A stretch of 62,855 nucleotides of DNA, taken from the IMG/VR virus record IMGVR_UViG_3300046543_000285, positions 1 to 62,855 of that record; one strand, 5' to 3'. Source of the stretch: a virus. The position numbers and the translations under genes are program-made. The notes beneath the pieces were generated by a model. That model saw only the letters and a list, made by a program, of their open reading frames with translations, did not search any database and was not told the DNA's origin. Shown one piece after another: positions 30,826 through 39,835 of the stretch. The stretch's first letter is position 1, and each line of letters begins with the position of its first letter.

Positions 30826-32195
30826 CAGCCCGTGCCCTCGCGATTGATGCCACCGAACAGACCGGTAATAGCATTCCCTAAATCAGTATTGGTGCCAGGG
30901 GCTTGGTTCGGATTGACGGCACCTGGATTACCAGGGTTAGCCACGGGAGCCGGGGGCGGTCCACCGCCAGGATCGGAGAACGTCAACAGGCTCTTCGCCT
31001 GCTGATTGCCCGCAATGCTATTCAGAGCCGATAGCCCATCCTGAAGCTGCTTGACCCCGTTGTTCAGCGCCGTCGTCTGCTGCGCCGTGGACAGGTTTGG
31101 ATTAGTCATGATCGAAGACAGGTTGGTCAGCGCCTGATTGTAGAGCGTCGCCGCGCCCTGGCTCGTCTGGAGCAGCGTCTTGTTGTCGTTGGTCAGTTGC
31201 TGGATCTGGGTGTTGATCGCGCCGTTCGCTTGGATGTTCTGGAGGCTGCCCGCGTTTTGCAGGTTCTGAACCGCTATCGCATTAGCGTTGTTCAGCGACG
31301 CTACAATCTGCGCCGATTGAGTCTGCTGCTGCGCGACCGACAGCGACGTATCCGACTGAATGCGCGCAATAGCCTCGTTGCTGGTGTTGTTGACCGCCGC
31401 AAGGGCCGCCGTCGCCTGTGCGGCGCGGTCCTGCACGGTTAGCTGGGTATTAGCCGACAACTGGCCCAGGTAGGTCTGGAGGCCCGTCTGCTGCGCCTGG
31501 ATCGCCAGCGTGGTCGCGTCCTGCTTGTCCTGATTAGACAAGCTGGTGTTGGCCTGAATGTTGGCGATAATCTGCGAGGTGGCCGACGCCTTGTCCTGCA
31601 CCGACAGGCTGGTGTTTGCCTGAAGTTGGGCAATCGCCTGTGACGAAGCATTGTTGACCGTGGCGAGGTCGGACGCCGACGCGATCTGTGCATTGGTGAT
31701 TGAGGCGGTGTTCTGCGCCGCTGTGGTGTTTGTGGCAGCCGTTGCGTATGTCTGTGCGTCCGCTGCCGCGATTGGTTCCGCTGCGCTATAGAGCGCCGAT
31801 TGATCCGCTGTGATGCCCTGACTCGAATTGATCAGCCCGCGCTGGTTCATCAAGTTGCGCGCGTTCGCCTCGGCCTGCTCCATGAGCGGCGAGCCTTTGG
31901 CGATGATATTGCTGATCTGGCCAGAGACCGTCTGATTCGGCTGGACAGTGAACGGGTTCGCGATAGCCGTTGGCGGGTTGGTCTGAGCCGTAGGTGTCGG
32001 TGGCGTTGTGAGGGGCGGAGTAGTAGGCGCCGCAGCCCCTGGAGCGGTCGTGGCGGGAGGAGTTGGAGCGGTATTGATCAGCCCAGGCGTGGGAGGCGGT
32101 GGCGTCCCAGGAACAGCCGGAGACCCCGCCCCCGGCATAGGCGGGATCGGTGGAGTTGTCGGCGCGTTAACGCCAGGGGCGATCGAGCCTGACAT
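30825..32195 (-). CDS. Repeat-rich helical structural protein, 456 aa
   Basis: The Pro/Thr-rich first 100 residues are followed by long helices built of imperfect repeats of roughly 26-30 residues containing (I/L)QANTSLS(V/N)QDK or close variants (about residues 180-320), rich in Gln, Ala, Asn. The C-terminus is again Pro-rich. Such a protein could be a coiled-coil tail or internal component, possibly a short rod at the tail/capsid interface. No family is recognised. TGATG-coupled to the sulfotransferase-GNAT gene. Confidence 0.55.
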   Translation of the reverse strand: MSGSIAPGVNAPTTPPIPPMPGAGSPAVPGTPPPPTPGLINTAPTPPATTAPGAAAPTTPPLTTPPTPTAQTNPPTAIANPFTVQPNQTVSGQISNIIAKGSPLMEQAEANARNLMNQRGLINSSQGITADQSALYSAAEPIAAADAQTYATAATNTTAAQNTASITNAQIASASDLATVNNASSQAIAQLQANTSLSVQDKASATSQIIANIQANTSLSNQDKQDATTLAIQAQQTGLQTYLGQLSANTQLTVQDRAAQATAALAAVNNTSNEAIARIQSDTSLSVAQQQTQSAQIVASLNNANAIAVQNLQNAGSLQNIQANGAINTQIQQLTNDNKTLLQTSQGAATLYNQALTNLSSIMTNPNLSTAQQTTALNNGVKQLQDGLSALNSIAGNQQAKSLLTFSDPGGGPPPAPVANPGNPGAVNPNQAPGTNTDLGNAITGLFGGINREGTG

Positions 32196-32684
32196 TTAGG
32201 CGATCGTCGCCGTCTGCGCCGGCCAGACCGGAGTGCCACCATGTGCCATGATTGCCGCCTGATTGTTCATAGCCGATATGAGAGCCGCCACCGCCTGAAG
32301 GAACGCAACGAACTCGGCAATAGTGAAGGTGTGCGGGGTGCCGGTGATATCTGGGTAAGCCTGAGTCGTACCGCCGCTGGGGAAGGTTCCGATTTGCGAG
32401 GCATAAAGGCCGATCTGATAAATCTGCCCAGCGCTTGTCTCGTCCAGGGCATAGGTTCCGTTGAGCGCGGGAGTGCCCGTGGACGTGAGCGCGAGACCGT
32501 TCGCAAGCTTTGTGTCGAGTTCCTGATCGGCGGTGGGCAACGGAGCCGGATCTGCCGTATTGCCCTGTGCCACCCAACTGAGATATGCCATATAATCGAC
32601 GTTGCGCGGATCGGCGGGGATGAATGCCAAGTCTATTTCGCGGACGATCGTGGTTTCGGATGTCAGTTGGTATGCTTTTGCCAT
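32196..32684 (-). CDS. Tail fibre-associated protein (DUF4376/XkdW-like), 162 aa
   Basis: Near residue 20, FIPADPRNVDYMAYLSWVAQ followed by GNTADPAP matches the short motif found in many phage fibre-assembly or fibre-associated proteins (insert-frame NxDYxxYLxWxxxGN). The C-terminal half is helical and hydrophobic (FTIAEFVAFLQAVAALISAM). It directly follows the fibre gene at 32689-33999, as such proteins usually do. Confidence 0.7.
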   Translation of the reverse strand: MAKAYQLTSETTIVREIDLAFIPADPRNVDYMAYLSWVAQGNTADPAPLPTADQELDTKLANGLALTSTGTPALNGTYALDETSAGQIYQIGLYASQIGTFPSGGTTQAYPDITGTPHTFTIAEFVAFLQAVAALISAMNNQAAIMAHGGTPVWPAQTATIA

Positions 32685-32688
32685 GTTG

Positions 32689-33999
32689 CTATAGGTCCGA
32701 AGATGCAGTTATCGTGGTATTTATGGAGAACCCGGTCGTAGCAACAGCAGTTGCCGTAATATAAACACTACTTATAGTACTTCCCCCCGAAACCCCGCTC
32801 AAGTTTGTGTTAGTAACATTTATTAGAACTAAAGTCGGAGTTACACGCATCGCTGTCAATAAGGAGTTACTTACTGCAACACTAGTTCCCGCCGGCACAT
32901 TTCCATTAAAAATAATCTGAATAACCTGAAAAAACCGCAAACACTCGATTGTCTGAAGAGCATAATCCAGCTTTTCAAAGGATGAGGCTGATGGAGCTAT
33001 CTCTAGCTGCATTGCCCAAAATGAGAAGATACCAGTTTGAACGCCAATACCACCAGCTTCGGTATTAAAACTAGCCCCAGACGAAAGCCAAAAATTAAAC
33101 TCCAAAAAATCTGTCTGAGGTGTAGTCCCGAATGTCTTACCAGACACACTCGTTATCGCAAATGTCTTGCTATAGCGGGTCCATGTAGTAGACAATGTGA
33201 CAGTCTGAGCGGTGCCCACTACAACCGTAGATGGGCTCCCACCAGTTCCAAAAGATTGCTGCCAATTAAGTCCTATCGTTGGCGCACCTGAAGTAGCTTT
33301 TGCCCAAAAACTAACAGTCACAGTCTTACCACTCGTCCGTTTCACGCCTTCCATTCGCTGGTTGATTTCATCAAAATCACCCGCACCTGAACCGCCCGTA
33401 ACGGTATAAACAAGTGCGCGTTGAGCGGCTTCGTCGCCAATCGCGGTACGGTCAGCATCACTGAGTGATGCAACACTGACAGATCCAGTGCCACCACCAG
33501 TGCCGCGCCCCATCGACCACCGATCAGAGGTGTACCCTGTTGTCGTGAACGGCCCAAAACCACGTTGCGCAACAAGAAACTCAGGGTTGTGCAAAAGGTT
33601 GCGGCCTATGTTGTTATACGCCAGCGCCTCGGCCGCTATTGCCCGCGTTGTCTCGGCCGTGATCGCCGCCGCCCTAGTCGTTGCCTCAGTCGTGATCGCA
33701 GATGCGCGGGTCGTCGCCTCAGTTGTAATCGCTGTCGCGTTGGCCGCCTCTGCCGTCATTGCGCGCGTCGTCTCGACTGCAATATCTGAAGTCATCGCCA
33801 GCGTTCCAGGAGCGCTCGGCAGCGTAAAGGTGAAATTCCCCAACTGCGCAAAGATGGTGTTGAAAACGCCTGTCGTGGTAATGCGCGGCATCTGATCAAA
33901 GCCAGAGCCGATAGCAGCGAACTCGCCGCGAACTACGGACGATAGTCCATCCGCGCCAGTCGTTGGGTTACCTGTCGGATTATAGAACGGATTGGTAAT
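32689..33999 (-). CDS. Tail fibre protein, 436 aa, with ATT start codon
   Basis: The N-terminus reads (M)TNPFYNPTGNPTTGADGLSS, a virion-attachment motif seen in many phage fibre proteins. It lies upstream of the first ATG (33891). In that frame the only codon at the start position is ATT (33999-33997), six bases after a perfect AGGAGG; an in-frame TGA, the upstream gene's stop, precedes it. No ATG, GTG or TTG is available. A helical shaft of ITTEATTRA-type repeats (about residues 80-125) precedes a beta-sandwich receptor-binding domain (NPEFLVAQRG...DRW, FWAKATSG). The distal part is clearly more AT-rich than the rest of the genome. Confidence 0.85.
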   Translation of the reverse strand: MTNPFYNPTGNPTTGADGLSSVVRGEFAAIGSGFDQMPRITTTGVFNTIFAQLGNFTFTLPSAPGTLAMTSDIAVETTRAMTAEAANATAITTEATTRASAITTEATTRAAAITAETTRAIAAEALAYNNIGRNLLHNPEFLVAQRGFGPFTTTGYTSDRWSMGRGTGGGTGSVSVASLSDADRTAIGDEAAQRALVYTVTGGSGAGDFDEINQRMEGVKRTSGKTVTVSFWAKATSGAPTIGLNWQQSFGTGGSPSTVVVGTAQTVTLSTTWTRYSKTFAITSVSGKTFGTTPQTDFLEFNFWLSSGASFNTEAGGIGVQTGIFSFWAMQLEIAPSASSFEKLDYALQTIECLRFFQVIQIIFNGNVPAGTSVAVSNSLLTAMRVTPTLVLINVTNTNLSGVSGGSTISSVYITATAVATTGFSINTTITASSDL

Positions 34000-34017
34000 G
34001 ACACACCTCCTTTCCGG

Positions 34018-36207
34018 TCATACGCGCATTCCTCGACGCATAGAATACTGGTGTATGACGGAATTAACCGTGTAGGCTGCGATGTAGTTGGTTCCAGATG
34101 CGATCGTGACGCGAATATTCTCCGCAGTCCCGGTCTCATCAACATCAGTCGGTATCAAACCCGTGCCGTCCCACACGAAGTTATCCCACACGAATTGATC
34201 CCAATGCGGCACACCACCAAGGTTGAGCACCTGCAAGGTCGGCGGAAGCTGCGGAATCTGCGCATTGCTGTAGCCAAGCTGCCAGCCGTACTGAATTTCC
34301 GCGTAGCTATCGCCCTGCACCTCGATAGAGGCAGCGCGAAATCGCTTCAGGATGCGCGGCGACTTTACCTGATCCCAAGCCGTCACGATGTAAGCAGAGA
34401 TTATAGCGCCATCGAAACTCGTTCCCACGTCAAGCTGAAAGACATATCCGGCTTCCGAGCCAGCATATGTCGCCTCGTCGTCGGTGATCAGATTAGTGGT
34501 ATCGACGCATGAGAGAACGTCGGGGAATAGCACCAGACCACATCCAAGATATTGCTGATTAAGAATCGTGGCATACAACCCATAACCATCGCCAAAGAAC
34601 AGTCGATACTGGCTCTTTTCCCGGTTAATCGAAGACGCCACCAGGTTTCCACGCTCGCGCGCTATGAATGGAAGGATGTTCTTGGTCAACGTGGTCGGCA
34701 GAAAGTTTCCCCAGTTCAGCGTGGTCTTCAACGTGATAACACCAAGATCATCGAGGACGAACGTATCGAACAGGTTTTGCATGCTATACGGCACAGCGCC
34801 GATGCCGCTGTTGAACGTCACATAGTTGAACGTCGTGGGATCGGTGCCATACAGGAAAGAGGTGTTGGTCCTTAGATAGACGCCCAAAGTTGCCGTGGTC
34901 TGGCTGCCTGGCAGAGTAAGCATGCCAGTGATCGTGTCACCCGTTGCAATCTCGCCACCGCCATCCACAGCGGACCACTTGAACGGATTGCCGGCTGCGG
35001 AATAGATCAGCGAGGCGTCCTGCGAGACAAACAGAATGTTCTTGTGGATACGGATATGCGAAGGCCGATCTAGCGTAAGCCCGGTACTGATCGGCACTAA
35101 TGCATCACCATCAAACTCAAAGCACTTATTGACCCCATCGCAGCCGTAAATGCGCCGCGTGATCAATTGCCCGGAGAAGTTACCCTTGTCGAACTCAAAC
35201 CGCCCCCCGGCCGCCATGGTGATAGCCGTCTGCGCTCCTGAGAGCGTGACCGTTGCTCCTGATGTGGTGTGCGCAGCGCCGGCCGCGAAATTGCCTCCAG
35301 CAGGCGTCGTGACGACGAACTGACCGACAGCGCTTCCAGTCCAAGAGCCAGATTGCCACACTACCCGCTTGATCGTGGCCGTGACGCCACCTTGCGTCAG
35401 GGTCTCGCCGTCAAACGGCTCAGAAGTCCCGCCTGCCGTGAAAGACACAATGTCGTAGTAAGGCACCAGCACCCAGCCAGTAGACGTGGCCCTGTAGAGC
35501 AACTCCGCTGTAGCGCCTACGTTATCACGGAACGCATAGACATGATCGACGCCGGCAAAGGCCATGGCAACCACACCGCGAACCGGCCCACTGCCAGGAA
35601 CCTTCTGGATCATTGCCCGGTAAACGTCAGCCGCAGCAGCGGTGTATATCGCCTTGGTTTTTGCGTTAATCCCAACCGTCAGCGTGGTGGCATTACCGAT
35701 AACAATCGACCCTGCCGTATCCCAGGTAAACGCGTCCCACACGAAGGAATCCCACATGGGAATCGGCGTGGCTACCGATAGGGAGTTCGTCCCATCGAAG
35801 ATACCGGTAACTTGGGTCAACACGATATAGGGCGTCGGCGCGGTCACAACGGCTGCAATTATCCCTGTAGCGCCACTACCCGTCTGCGTGACAGTCTGTC
35901 CGATCATAGGGGTCAGGATAAACGAGGCTACCTGAACGATGGTGTAAGTCGCAGCACTCGGGGACGGTCGTCCATCGAAACGCTCGTAACCAGCAATCCT
36001 GGAGTAGCCACCGAACTGCGCTACCTCGAAGTTAACCCCATCATGCAACGCGCCAGGCTGTAGGCGCAGCGTTGGTGTTACGAGGTCGAGGCCGCCAGGA
36101 TAGGAGACACCTTGCGCCGTCGTCCCACCCCCGAGTTGCGTCTGGGTGTATTGAACCTTGACCCAGGATTGTTTTGGAACGGCATTCACGCCAGTGCCCC
36201 AGACCAC
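34018..36207 (-). CDS. Tail tube/nozzle-like protein (T7 gp12-like position), 729 aa
   Basis: The N-terminal YPGGLDLVTPTLRLQPGALH then DGVNFEVAQFGGYSRIAGYE is the start seen in podovirus tail tubular B / stabilisation-type proteins. The remainder is beta-rich (HWDQFVWDNFVWDGTG, RVTIASGTNYIAAYTV). The motif WDSFVWDAFTWDT near residue 160 recurs as WDQFVWDNFVWDG near 675. It lies directly after the adaptor-like gene and before the fibre, as in short-tailed phages. The start at 36207 overlaps the upstream gene by 22 bp. It probably forms the tail nozzle that carries fibres. Confidence 0.7.
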   Translation of the reverse strand: MVWGTGVNAVPKQSWVKVQYTQTQLGGGTTAQGVSYPGGLDLVTPTLRLQPGALHDGVNFEVAQFGGYSRIAGYERFDGRPSPSAATYTIVQVASFILTPMIGQTVTQTGSGATGIIAAVVTAPTPYIVLTQVTGIFDGTNSLSVATPIPMWDSFVWDAFTWDTAGSIVIGNATTLTVGINAKTKAIYTAAAADVYRAMIQKVPGSGPVRGVVAMAFAGVDHVYAFRDNVGATAELLYRATSTGWVLVPYYDIVSFTAGGTSEPFDGETLTQGGVTATIKRVVWQSGSWTGSAVGQFVVTTPAGGNFAAGAAHTTSGATVTLSGAQTAITMAAGGRFEFDKGNFSGQLITRRIYGCDGVNKCFEFDGDALVPISTGLTLDRPSHIRIHKNILFVSQDASLIYSAAGNPFKWSAVDGGGEIATGDTITGMLTLPGSQTTATLGVYLRTNTSFLYGTDPTTFNYVTFNSGIGAVPYSMQNLFDTFVLDDLGVITLKTTLNWGNFLPTTLTKNILPFIARERGNLVASSINREKSQYRLFFGDGYGLYATILNQQYLGCGLVLFPDVLSCVDTTNLITDDEATYAGSEAGYVFQLDVGTSFDGAIISAYIVTAWDQVKSPRILKRFRAASIEVQGDSYAEIQYGWQLGYSNAQIPQLPPTLQVLNLGGVPHWDQFVWDNFVWDGTGLIPTDVDETGTAENIRVTIASGTNYIAAYTVNSVIHQYSMRRGMRV

Positions 36208-37046
36208 GACATCCGTGGCGCCCGCACCGCCAACAACTGGGCATACATTCCAGCGTTCTCTTGCGAGCCACGCTCATAAACTTCTGGAGCGCTCTCATAC
36301 CCCGCGTATTTCATCATCGTGCGGTAGACGATCAGCATCTGAAAGCGCGTCGGCAAACCAGCAGGAACGTCGGTGTCAGCCGACATCTCAGTCGGCGCTA
36401 CCCAGTAGTCACCTGTGATGGTGTAGAGCGCATTTGGAGGAGGCCCGAGACACAGAGATTGATCCGGCCCCACTGCAATCACATACGGTCGCGTCTGCAC
36501 ACGACGCATCGCGCCAAGCATGTAGGCATTCCGCCACGCGTCGTACGGTATCTCATCAAGGAACATCTCGTCATTGAAGCCGCCGCCGCCGCCAGATCCC
36601 GTGCTGAAATCAGAGGAGAAATCAGAACTGAAATCGCCACTACTGACCGAAGTTGTGAAGCATCGGAACGTATCGCGATCCCACTTGCCAAACGAGTCTA
36701 CCGCGACCCCAACGGTGCCGTCCGTAGCTACGCCTCCTGTGGTGGCAAAGTCGGAGGAGAAGTCCGAACTGAAATCGCCGCCAGAGGCGCCGCCCGCAAG
36801 GGGATAGCTGTACTTCCCTGCTACGGTCGTAAATGCCACACCACTACCAAGCAGGCTGCTGGCGCGCATCCACTCCCACTCGTCGTTGTCCATCTGCACG
36901 TCGGTCCAAGCGTCGTTAACCCAGTTCACGATGCGGCCGAGCGCACCCGTAGCGCCAACCGTTGTCGGGAGCGCTATCTTGATAGCTGAACCACTGGCAA
37001 CGCCGCACTCGACGGCTGCGCGCTGGCAGAGTTGGAGGAAGTTCAT
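36186..37046 (-). CDS. Tail adaptor protein (tubular protein A-like), 286 aa
   Basis: MNFLQLCQRAAVECGVASGS followed by IVNWVNDAWTDVQMDNDEWEWM is the start of the head-tail adaptor family of podovirus-like phages. IPYDAWRNAYMLGAMRRVQT and FQMLIVYRTMMKYAGYESAP are also typical. Two low-complexity insertions, each with GDFSSDFSSDF flanked by Gly/Ser/Thr, interrupt the fold (plus-strand about 36601-36645 and 36742-36786). They probably form an exposed loop or linker. It would connect the portal to the tail nozzle. Confidence 0.75.
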   Translation of the reverse strand: MNFLQLCQRAAVECGVASGSAIKIALPTTVGATGALGRIVNWVNDAWTDVQMDNDEWEWMRASSLLGSGVAFTTVAGKYSYPLAGGASGGDFSSDFSSDFATTGGVATDGTVGVAVDSFGKWDRDTFRCFTTSVSSGDFSSDFSSDFSTGSGGGGGFNDEMFLDEIPYDAWRNAYMLGAMRRVQTRPYVIAVGPDQSLCLGPPPNALYTITGDYWVAPTEMSADTDVPAGLPTRFQMLIVYRTMMKYAGYESAPEVYERGSQENAGMYAQLLAVRAPRMSWSGALA

Positions 37047-37055
37047 CGAGCGAAC

Positions 37056-37604
37056 TTAGAGGTTGCGACGCCGAAGTTCTTGAACCCACGCAGGGCCGCG
37101 AGGGTTGCGATCTTCAGTGATCGAGAACGAATGGACAGCAGTAGTTGATCTACCTTCGGTATTGTAAGGTTGGTCACTATCCACATTTTCTATGATCGTA
37201 TTGATCGTATTTATCTTGGCGCGGATAATCACCTCAAGCACCTTGCGTTTGACTACTAACAGGCGACCGACTGGAAGGTACCCGATCTCATCCCATCGTC
37301 CATTCTGATATACTTCGGCCATTTTTCCATTTACCCAAACCGGGAATGAAGTCGCGGCATTCCTATCAGTCGATGGCTCCAGCCGGATCGTGACTGGCTC
37401 TTCCATAAACGCCAATTCGTCCAGATAATCCTGTTGATGCGTCCGCTCAGTCAGCACGACATCGCCGTCATACGTGGACGGGTCAGTAATCGGTGGCAAC
37501 TGCTCGATCGGCATAGTATCGCTGTGAAGTTCTTGACGCGGCATTTGGTGCTCCGAGATAGAGAAATGACGAGGCCGCACACGACGACGGCCTCGTCTGC
37601 TCAT
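37056..37604 (-). CDS. Hypothetical structural protein, 182 aa
   Basis: Basic N-terminus (MSRRGRRRVRPRHF), then a mostly beta region with EEPVTIRLEPSTDRNAATSF and FPVWVNGKMAEVYQNGRWDE, followed by LPVGRLLVVKRKVLEVIIRA. The start at 37604 is coupled to the upstream stop (TGATG). An internal start at MPRQELHSDT is possible. Proteins of this type lie between capsid and adaptor genes in other phages and may be head-completion or portal-associated; no function is proven. Confidence 0.6.
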   Translation of the reverse strand: MSRRGRRRVRPRHFSISEHQMPRQELHSDTMPIEQLPPITDPSTYDGDVVLTERTHQQDYLDELAFMEEPVTIRLEPSTDRNAATSFPVWVNGKMAEVYQNGRWDEIGYLPVGRLLVVKRKVLEVIIRAKINTINTIIENVDSDQPYNTEGRSTTAVHSFSITEDRNPRGPAWVQELRRRNL

Positions 37605-38107
37605 CAGCTAGCCTGCGGCCGGTTAGGAAGCTGACATACGTTCTGGAACGTCGAAGCGCTGACGCCAGATGCCGTCCACGAGCTTGTCCCAGGCGTCCAC
37701 GCCGCCGCAGACGGCGCGGTGCGGACGACGGTATAAGCAAGCGGGCAGAAGTCAGCCGGCAGTGCCGGGAACTGCGGTTCATAAAGCAGCGCCCCCACAG
37801 TCGTAGTGACGCCGGTCAGGGTAGAGATAATCGGCCCCTGACACATCTTAATGGCGCCGGCCAGGTTCTGCCCAAGCACGATGCAGCAAGTCTGGTTCGG
37901 CGCCAGCGCTACGAATGCAGCGCCCGTAGTCGCATCCGTCGTCGGAGTTGCGGTGGCGGTCTGCGCGGCCAGCGTAGTGGCGAATTTACCGTTGATCACA
38001 CAAGTTGTCGTGACAGTGGTGGTGTAAGTGCTGGTGGTACCAGCGACCATAGCGGCGCTCACCATGTTCTGCGTGACGCCGCTATCGAAGTTCAGATTGT
38101 TAGCCAT
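37604..38107 (-). CDS. Putative capsid decoration / minor head protein, 167 aa
   Basis: Short, beta-rich and Thr/Ala-rich with few charges (TTSTYTTTVTTTCVINGKFA, FVALAPNQTCCIVLGQNLAG, CPLAYTVVRTAPSAAAWTPG). It follows the major capsid gene and another similar small protein. Such proteins are typical capsid-surface or head-fibre components. Five Cys residues may form disulfides. Assigned by position and composition only. Confidence 0.55.
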   Translation of the reverse strand: MANNLNFDSGVTQNMVSAAMVAGTTSTYTTTVTTTCVINGKFATTLAAQTATATPTTDATTGAAFVALAPNQTCCIVLGQNLAGAIKMCQGPIISTLTGVTTTVGALLYEPQFPALPADFCPLAYTVVRTAPSAAAWTPGTSSWTASGVSASTFQNVCQLPNRPQAS

Positions 38108-38122
38108 TGGTCAAGTGTCCTT

Positions 38123-38623
38123 TCAGAGCAGCACGGTTGGGTCAAACGGACCCAACGGACTGACATAGACGGTGGTGGCGGTGTCTAGCGGCGTTGTCCC
38201 GCCAGTGAATGCAGAGGCGTAGGTAAGGATCAGAAAGCCCACCAAGGCCTTGCCTTGGGGGAACTGCGGCGGAACAACCGCTGCCAATGTCGCTCCTGGC
38301 GTGCCAGCAGCAACAGTGACCGTTCCTGCGCTGTCCACAAAGAAGTAGACGGTGCAGAAACTTCCAGCACCAACATTGATCCCCGTCAAAGCCGGCATAT
38401 CAGTAGACGCCGCGATCTTTACCAAAACGCCTGTGACGCTAGCGTAGAAGTCAGCAGCGCCGGTTTTCGCCAGCGTGCTTCCCCCCGCCTTGATCACAAG
38501 TCCAGCACTCGTCAGTGGTTGAGACGAATACCGATCACCGATCGGATTGATGATGGTTTGCAGGAACCTGGCGTCTTTGACGTTCGACAGGCCCTGTAGG
38601 TATCGACCTATGGTATCGAGCAT
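38123..38623 (-). CDS. Putative minor capsid/decoration protein, 166 aa
   Basis: GGAG lies seven bases before ATG 38623. After a helical start (MLDTIGRYLQGLSNVKDARF) the protein is beta-rich (LVIKAGGSTLAKTGAADFYA, CTVYFFVDSAGTVTVAAGTP) with VPPQFPQGKALVGFLILTYA. This pattern, common in proteins encoded next to N4gp56-type capsid genes, suggests a decoration or head-fibre role. Function not proven. Confidence 0.55.
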   Translation of the reverse strand: MLDTIGRYLQGLSNVKDARFLQTIINPIGDRYSSQPLTSAGLVIKAGGSTLAKTGAADFYASVTGVLVKIAASTDMPALTGINVGAGSFCTVYFFVDSAGTVTVAAGTPGATLAAVVPPQFPQGKALVGFLILTYASAFTGGTTPLDTATTVYVSPLGPFDPTVLL

Positions 38624-38648
38624 TGAATTTCTCCCTCACTCGATGATT

Positions 38649-39719
38649 TTAGGTCAGCACTTTCGAGCCGACGTTGCCGACTGCCATCCAGCCCTGATTC
38701 TCGATCATGATGGCCTTCCACCAGATCGTCCCGGCGTAGCCACGCTGGCCAAGCGGGTCCGACTTCGACTTGTCGCCAGGCGACATGAACGTGGGTGACA
38801 GGCCATTCAGCCCACGCACCGCGATCTGCCCCCAGGCGTCCTGCGCCGTGACGATGAAGGGGTAGACATCGATTGACGTGCCGGTGGTGGAGTAGAGGCC
38901 AGTAGCGCCGATCGCAGCGCCACCATCTTGGATCGCGGGCAGATCCGGGGACGTGATGAACCGGAACCGCTCGCACTTGCCGATTTCGTTCGGCATCGGC
39001 GTGCCACTGGCATACGCCTCTGACGGGACGAAGTTCGGCAAATCACGAATGTCAGGCTCAAGATCGGTATGGCAATAGACCGTGTAGCCTTCCGCCACCG
39101 GATCGGTCGCGAAATTCGGCCCAGCCTTCAGTACCTTGTTCACCGGCTTGCCGTGGTTCGCCTGTAGGTTCTTGGCGATCTTGCGGATCATACCAAGCGT
39201 CAGGCCGCCGTTAACGGTCGCAACCGACGTTCCGGCGCCACCATAGTATTGATTGGTGCAAGCCCGCAGTGCGCCCCATGCGATCATCTCGTTGACGAAC
39301 GTCACACGCTCGCCAATCTGCTCGATCATCGCCTTGGGGATGTCATCTTCGTACAGGTCATAGGTAACGTCGGTGAACCCGTAGAGGCACGAATACTGCT
39401 GCACGACAACGGTGATATCCAACGGCACGATGCTGTCGGGCGGCGGAGTGACGCCTTCCGAAGTCTGGTGCGCCTGGACGATGACATTGCCTCGGTCGCC
39501 AGTGCCGTTCTGGAAGAACTGGTTCTGGCTCGATGCGGAGGTAGCGGTTGCGCCATACGGCAACCAACGGCGAGCGACGTAGGTCTTGCTGTTGTTGCGC
39601 GGCATCGGAATCTGCCGCCCAGCCTTGCCGAGTACTTCGAGAGGCACGGCGTGAGCAAGGATCTCGCCCTTGAACTTGTTAATTCTACCCGGAGTTAGGT
39701 CGAAGTTTTGCATAGGCAT
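38649..39719 (-). CDS. Major capsid protein, N4gp56 family, 356 aa
   Basis: The capsid lattice subunit. Family features are clear: an N-terminal arm ending in GKAGRQIPMPRNNSKTYVAR, QYSCLYGFTDVTYDLYEDDI, a long spine helix (AMIEQIGERVTFVNEMIAWG), the loop NQYYGGAGT, VYCHTDLEPDIRDLPNFVPS, EIGKCERFRFITSPDL and the C-terminal WWKAIMIENQGWMAVGNVGS. The length is normal for the family. A scaffold gene lies directly upstream. The 116 bp between them hold no gene. It adopts the HK97-type fold. Confidence 0.93.
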   Translation of the reverse strand: MPMQNFDLTPGRINKFKGEILAHAVPLEVLGKAGRQIPMPRNNSKTYVARRWLPYGATATSASSQNQFFQNGTGDRGNVIVQAHQTSEGVTPPPDSIVPLDITVVVQQYSCLYGFTDVTYDLYEDDIPKAMIEQIGERVTFVNEMIAWGALRACTNQYYGGAGTSVATVNGGLTLGMIRKIAKNLQANHGKPVNKVLKAGPNFATDPVAEGYTVYCHTDLEPDIRDLPNFVPSEAYASGTPMPNEIGKCERFRFITSPDLPAIQDGGAAIGATGLYSTTGTSIDVYPFIVTAQDAWGQIAVRGLNGLSPTFMSPGDKSKSDPLGQRGYAGTIWWKAIMIENQGWMAVGNVGSKVLT

Positions 39720-39835
39720 CGGATTTGTCCTGTGAAGGGGATTGCGGGGTTTGGATTTTCATGTCGCAACCGTCGTCACAGGGCGTCGGTTATAGGCGCG
39801 GGCCGAAGCACGCGTCGTAGTCGTAGGCGCTTAGG

